From a virus, in the IMG/VR virus record IMGVR_UViG_3300011126_000109, positions 1 through 24,490 of that record: DNA of 24,490 bases; one strand, written 5' to 3'. Below the pieces are notes generated by a model, which was given only the letters and a program-made list of their open reading frames with translations, ran no database searches and was not told where the DNA came from. Each line of letters starts with the position of its first letter. The stretch's first letter is position 1. The position numbers and the translations under genes were made by a program. Below are positions 21,625-24,490 of the stretch, piece after piece.

Positions 21625-24200
21625 TGGCTGAGAACGTTCGTTTCAACGCTGGACACGGGGACCGAGTCCTCCCACAAGCCGACTTCGTCAACTTCATGGC
21701 GAATCTCTCGGGCGCTGCACGCGCTCGCGTGAAGGTGCATGGGAAGCACGACGCGGTGTACCGCAACACCGAGGGTGACCTTGTACGTGAGGGCATCAGC
21801 GGCGACCAGGTGAGCGCACGCATGGACCTCGGTGAGCAGCCGATGGTCACCGGGGCAGATGACCCCAAGCTCCAGGCGCAGATGCGGCAGGAGCAGGGCC
21901 GCGCTCGCGAAGCAGTAGCCAAGGAAGAGGGCGTCCTCGCGACGTTCAACGCCATCAACCCGATGCGCCTCACGGGTATCCCCCAGGCTCTAGAGTCGGC
22001 GGTGCTTGGCGAGGACCAGGCCATCCAGGCGCAGAACGAGATTGCAGCGGCCAACCCCGGCGAGAACATGCTGGGCTCGATGACGCTCGGCTTCGGTGCA
22101 GGCGGCGCAGCCATGGGCGCGCTCAAGGGCATCGGCATCACGGCAAAGACCGGAAAGGGCCTCGGGCTCCTCACGCACATCGCAACGGATGAAGCGGCCT
22201 TCGAGACTGCTCTCTACCAGAAGCACATCATGGACCAACGCCAGGACTTCCAGGCGGAGGAACTGGCACAGAACATCGTGCAGGGTATGATGTTCGCAGC
22301 CCCAGTGGTTGGCGGAGCGCTCCTCCGTAAGCCTATTTGGAACGCGGTCAGCATGGTCGGTGGCGGAGCCATGGGCCACATCCAGTCGGGCCTCGTGGTC
22401 GCCGGGCTCCGGTCGCAGGACGCCGCGCAGGCCAGCAAGTACCGCCGGACGGCAGCAGTCGCCGGCATCGGACGCCGTCTCTTCGGTGGTCGCAAGACCG
22501 TGACGAAGGTGGACGAGCTGGCCGAGATGCGGAAGGCCGCAGCCGCAGAAGAACTCAGCATCGGGCGGGCAACCCCCGAGAGCCTCAAGGGCAACAAGGT
22601 CAAGCGCGAGAGCATCCTTGACTCCGTCAAGAAGAACATGGACCAGAAGGCCACCTACCTCGACAACATCGACGTGGGCAACATGGCTCCGGCCCTGACC
22701 AAGGTCCGCACCGCTGGGCGCCAGGCGCAGAACTCCATCTGGGGTGTCAACCGCAGCGTCGGCACCGGGGCCGTCATCGGCGTCGGCAACCTGGGCAAGA
22801 CCTCGCTCGCGCACCTGGAGTCCGCGATGGACAACTTCCTGGGCCGCGCAGACGACATGGGCCTGGGCGACATCGTCGGCCACCTCCGCGACGTGAAGGG
22901 CCACAAGCAGCTTGGGCTTCTTTTCCAGGCGCGGCTCGACCTTCGTCTCAAGGGCGCCGTGGGCAACCAGTCCACCTCACTCCTCGAAGCAGAGCTGAAG
23001 GCCATCACGGAAGACCCCCGCATCTGGGGCACCGGCAAGCACGCCGAGCAGGCTCGGAACCTGAACAACGGCATCAATAACATCACCGAGGGGTTCACCG
23101 AACTCAAGCGCCTCGACATTCCCGACGACCTCAGCAAGATTCCTGACGGCACCAACCTGGACGCGATGGACAAGGCCCTGGCCACCATCCGCAAGGGCGC
23201 CGACGACCTGCACGCCTCCAAGCTGTTCACCACCAAGCAGAAGATTGGCCTCGAAGCGAAGCTCAACAAGATTGAGGACACGCTCGTCGAGGGCAAGCGC
23301 GCCTACGTGGACGCAGTCAAGCTCAACAAGGCACGCAACAGCGCCGCCAAGAACCACAAGGCCCGCTACGACAAAATCAAGTCGGGCGACGTGGAGACGG
23401 TGGGAGCCCTCGAAGCTCGCATGGCCAACCGCATCGGTGAGTGGTCGGGCGCACGTACCGGGCTCATCAAGGCACTCGACACCCTCGCCACCTCGGGCCG
23501 CATCCCCATCTACTCGAACCGGATGCTCAAGACACTCCGCGAGTCCACGATGGAGGACAAGGAAGAGTTCTTCATGGAGATGCAGGAGCGTCTCCCCGGC
23601 ATGGTGAGCAACCCTGAAATCATGGCCTCCTCGATGGAGCCCTTCATGGCCGAGGCCCCGCAGAACCCCACCATGCACGCGATGGCTGGTGTGGCCGCAG
23701 GCAACTCCACCTACTTCCTGATGAACAAGCTGGGTCGAGTGGACCGGACTCTCTACGGCAAGGGCCGTCGTCCGCGCCGCGACCGTGTGCTCCGCTTCAC
23801 CGAGAGCTACGCCGCGATGGCGAGCCCCATGGACGTGGCCTACGCCGCCGTCTCAGGTGATGTCACCCAAGACATGGTGGACGCCGTCCGCGTGTCGAAC
23901 CCAGCGCAGTACGCAGAGCTGGGCCAAATCCTTTCCGCCTTTGTGGACAACGTCGAGCTGGGACAGCTTCCCCGCTCCACGCAGAAGGGCATCAACAAGT
24001 TCCTCGGGGGCATGGACCCCCTCTTCATGGGCCCGGTGCTCATGCAGCTCCAGAGCAACTACGCACAGAACGAGCAGCAGTCCGACGCCGTAGGCGGCCA
24101 GCAACAGCAGGGCCAGGGCATCGACGGAAACTTCAAGCAGTCTCACCCGCAAGACGGTGACAACGCCTTCACCTTCACCCAACGGCTAATGAGTTACTAA
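21624..24200 (+). CDS. Large internal virion protein with hydrophobic segments
   Basis: Encodes 858 aa. A ribosome site, AAGGAC, precedes the start overlap (TGATG). Residues about 115-230 hold two Gly/Ala-rich hydrophobic runs (MTLGFGAGGAAMGALKGIGI and MMFAAPVVGGALL), and another lies near 240-265 (SMVGGGAMGHIQSGLVVAGL). These could be membrane-entry helices of an ejected protein. The rest is long charged helices (about 275-640), and the C-terminus is Gln-rich and disordered. It likely forms the outermost or largest part of the DNA-delivery core, like T7 gp16, though no enzyme motif is visible. Confidence 0.65.
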   Translation: MAENVRFNAGHGDRVLPQADFVNFMANLSGAARARVKVHGKHDAVYRNTEGDLVREGISGDQVSARMDLGEQPMVTGADDPKLQAQMRQEQGRAREAVAKEEGVLATFNAINPMRLTGIPQALESAVLGEDQAIQAQNEIAAANPGENMLGSMTLGFGAGGAAMGALKGIGITAKTGKGLGLLTHIATDEAAFETALYQKHIMDQRQDFQAEELAQNIVQGMMFAAPVVGGALLRKPIWNAVSMVGGGAMGHIQSGLVVAGLRSQDAAQASKYRRTAAVAGIGRRLFGGRKTVTKVDELAEMRKAAAAEELSIGRATPESLKGNKVKRESILDSVKKNMDQKATYLDNIDVGNMAPALTKVRTAGRQAQNSIWGVNRSVGTGAVIGVGNLGKTSLAHLESAMDNFLGRADDMGLGDIVGHLRDVKGHKQLGLLFQARLDLRLKGAVGNQSTSLLEAELKAITEDPRIWGTGKHAEQARNLNNGINNITEGFTELKRLDIPDDLSKIPDGTNLDAMDKALATIRKGADDLHASKLFTTKQKIGLEAKLNKIEDTLVEGKRAYVDAVKLNKARNSAAKNHKARYDKIKSGDVETVGALEARMANRIGEWSGARTGLIKALDTLATSGRIPIYSNRMLKTLRESTMEDKEEFFMEMQERLPGMVSNPEIMASSMEPFMAEAPQNPTMHAMAGVAAGNSTYFLMNKLGRVDRTLYGKGRRPRRDRVLRFTESYAAMASPMDVAYAAVSGDVTQDMVDAVRVSNPAQYAELGQILSAFVDNVELGQLPRSTQKGINKFLGGMDPLFMGPVLMQLQSNYAQNEQQSDAVGGQQQQGQGIDGNFKQSHPQDGDNAFTFTQRLMSY

Positions 24201-24201
24201 C

Positions 24202-24490
24202 ATGGCAATCACTAACAAAAACCCAGCAGCGAACAGCGTCATCGCCCCGGCGGACAGCTTCACCTTTGACATCGACGACACCTACACCTCCCTAGTGGTG
24301 AAGGTCACCCAGAGCGGGGGCGACGAGTACGCCTACGACTCCACCCTCGGTGGGGCACAGTCGGGGTACGTGGTCACCGTGGAGGACATCGGTAGCCAAG
24401 ACCGTGTCACCATCACGCGCACGGCAGGGTGGAACAAGGAGACTACGAGCATCCTTGGGGTAGAGAACGAGTCGGGCAGCTCCGTCCAGA
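24202..24490 (+). CDS. 5' end of a beta-rich structural protein (runs off window)
   Basis: The frame begins at ATG 24202, one base after the previous stop, and stays open for 96 codons to the window edge. The sequence is beta-rich with Thr/Ser/Val strands (ADSFTFDIDDTYTSLVVKVT; SGYVVTVEDIGSQDRVTITR), typical of tail fibre, tailspike or decoration proteins. Coming after the internal proteins, a tail fibre or appendage protein is the natural guess. No Shine-Dalgarno is visible. Confidence 0.55.
   Translation, partial: MAITNKNPAANSVIAPADSFTFDIDDTYTSLVVKVTQSGGDEYAYDSTLGGAQSGYVVTVEDIGSQDRVTITRTAGWNKETTSILGVENESGSSVQ

Noticed and set aside
1-24490. Absence of AATT and rarity of TTAA
   Set aside because: Explained by the strong preference for GC-ending codons (AAC, AAG, TTC); unlike GATC, no context-dependent codon change is needed.
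1-24490. CRISPR arrays, insertion sequences, integrase or attachment sites
   Set aside because: No regular spaced repeats beyond the three-copy cluster at 2239, and no transposase or recombinase gene in the window.

Overview
This window looks like part of a tailed bacteriophage genome with a short-tailed (podovirus, T7-like) virion plan. The recognisable core runs in the usual podovirus order: large terminase, portal, scaffold, major capsid protein, head-tail adaptor, a very large nozzle-like tail protein, four large Ala/Gly- and helix-rich internal (ejection) proteins, and the start of another structural gene. Overall GC is high (about 62% by eye). The host is probably a Gram-negative bacterium, because two small genes at the left end carry lipoprotein signal sequences. 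A trypsin-like protease with a lipobox is a style seen in deltaproteobacteria/myxobacteria, but that is only a hint about the host.

Layout. (1) 1-2064: tightly overlapping small genes: a Cys-containing tail end, an S1-family serine protease lipoprotein, a one-helix membrane protein, a second lipoprotein, a coiled-coil protein, a basic protein and a 56-residue protein. (2) 2070-2224: two adjacent tRNA genes, an unusual tRNA-Tyr(GUA) and a tRNA-His(GUG). (3) 2225-2799: a non-coding control region with direct repeats, several palindromes, a long multi-part hairpin, a terminator-like hairpin and a near-consensus sigma70 promoter whose -35 box sits inside an inverted repeat. (4) 2800-4854: six small unknown genes with lower GC and a marked preference for Leu codon CTA; they look like early genes read by host RNA polymerase. 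They end in a strong terminator. (5) 4987-5471: a second control region with no convincing protein gene. (6) 5472-24490: the late/virion operon, interrupted only by one minus-strand gene at 8655-9038.

The most interesting part is a conserved ~24-bp motif (core TCAGTTATATRTAG) found five times, always between genes: 4987 (+), 5399 (-), 5449 (+), 9155 (-) and 9184 (+). Four copies form two back-to-back pairs. It resembles a phage-type promoter (a TATAG-like start as in T7/SP6 promoters). It sits directly against the ATG of the genes at 5472 and 9207, which predicts transcripts with a 0-1 nt leader. One leftward copy explains the single minus-strand gene. Two further copies are each followed by hairpins and an intrinsic terminator but no gene, which predicts two small structured RNAs of about 145 nt (rightward) and 70 nt (leftward).

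A second genome-scale signal is near-total avoidance of GATC. I found only two sites in 24.5 kb, both in the capsid gene, and Ile is written ATT instead of ATC almost every time the previous codon ends in G. This suggests past exposure to GATC-directed restriction.

All calls were made by reading the sequence without database searches. Functions of most small genes are unknown.
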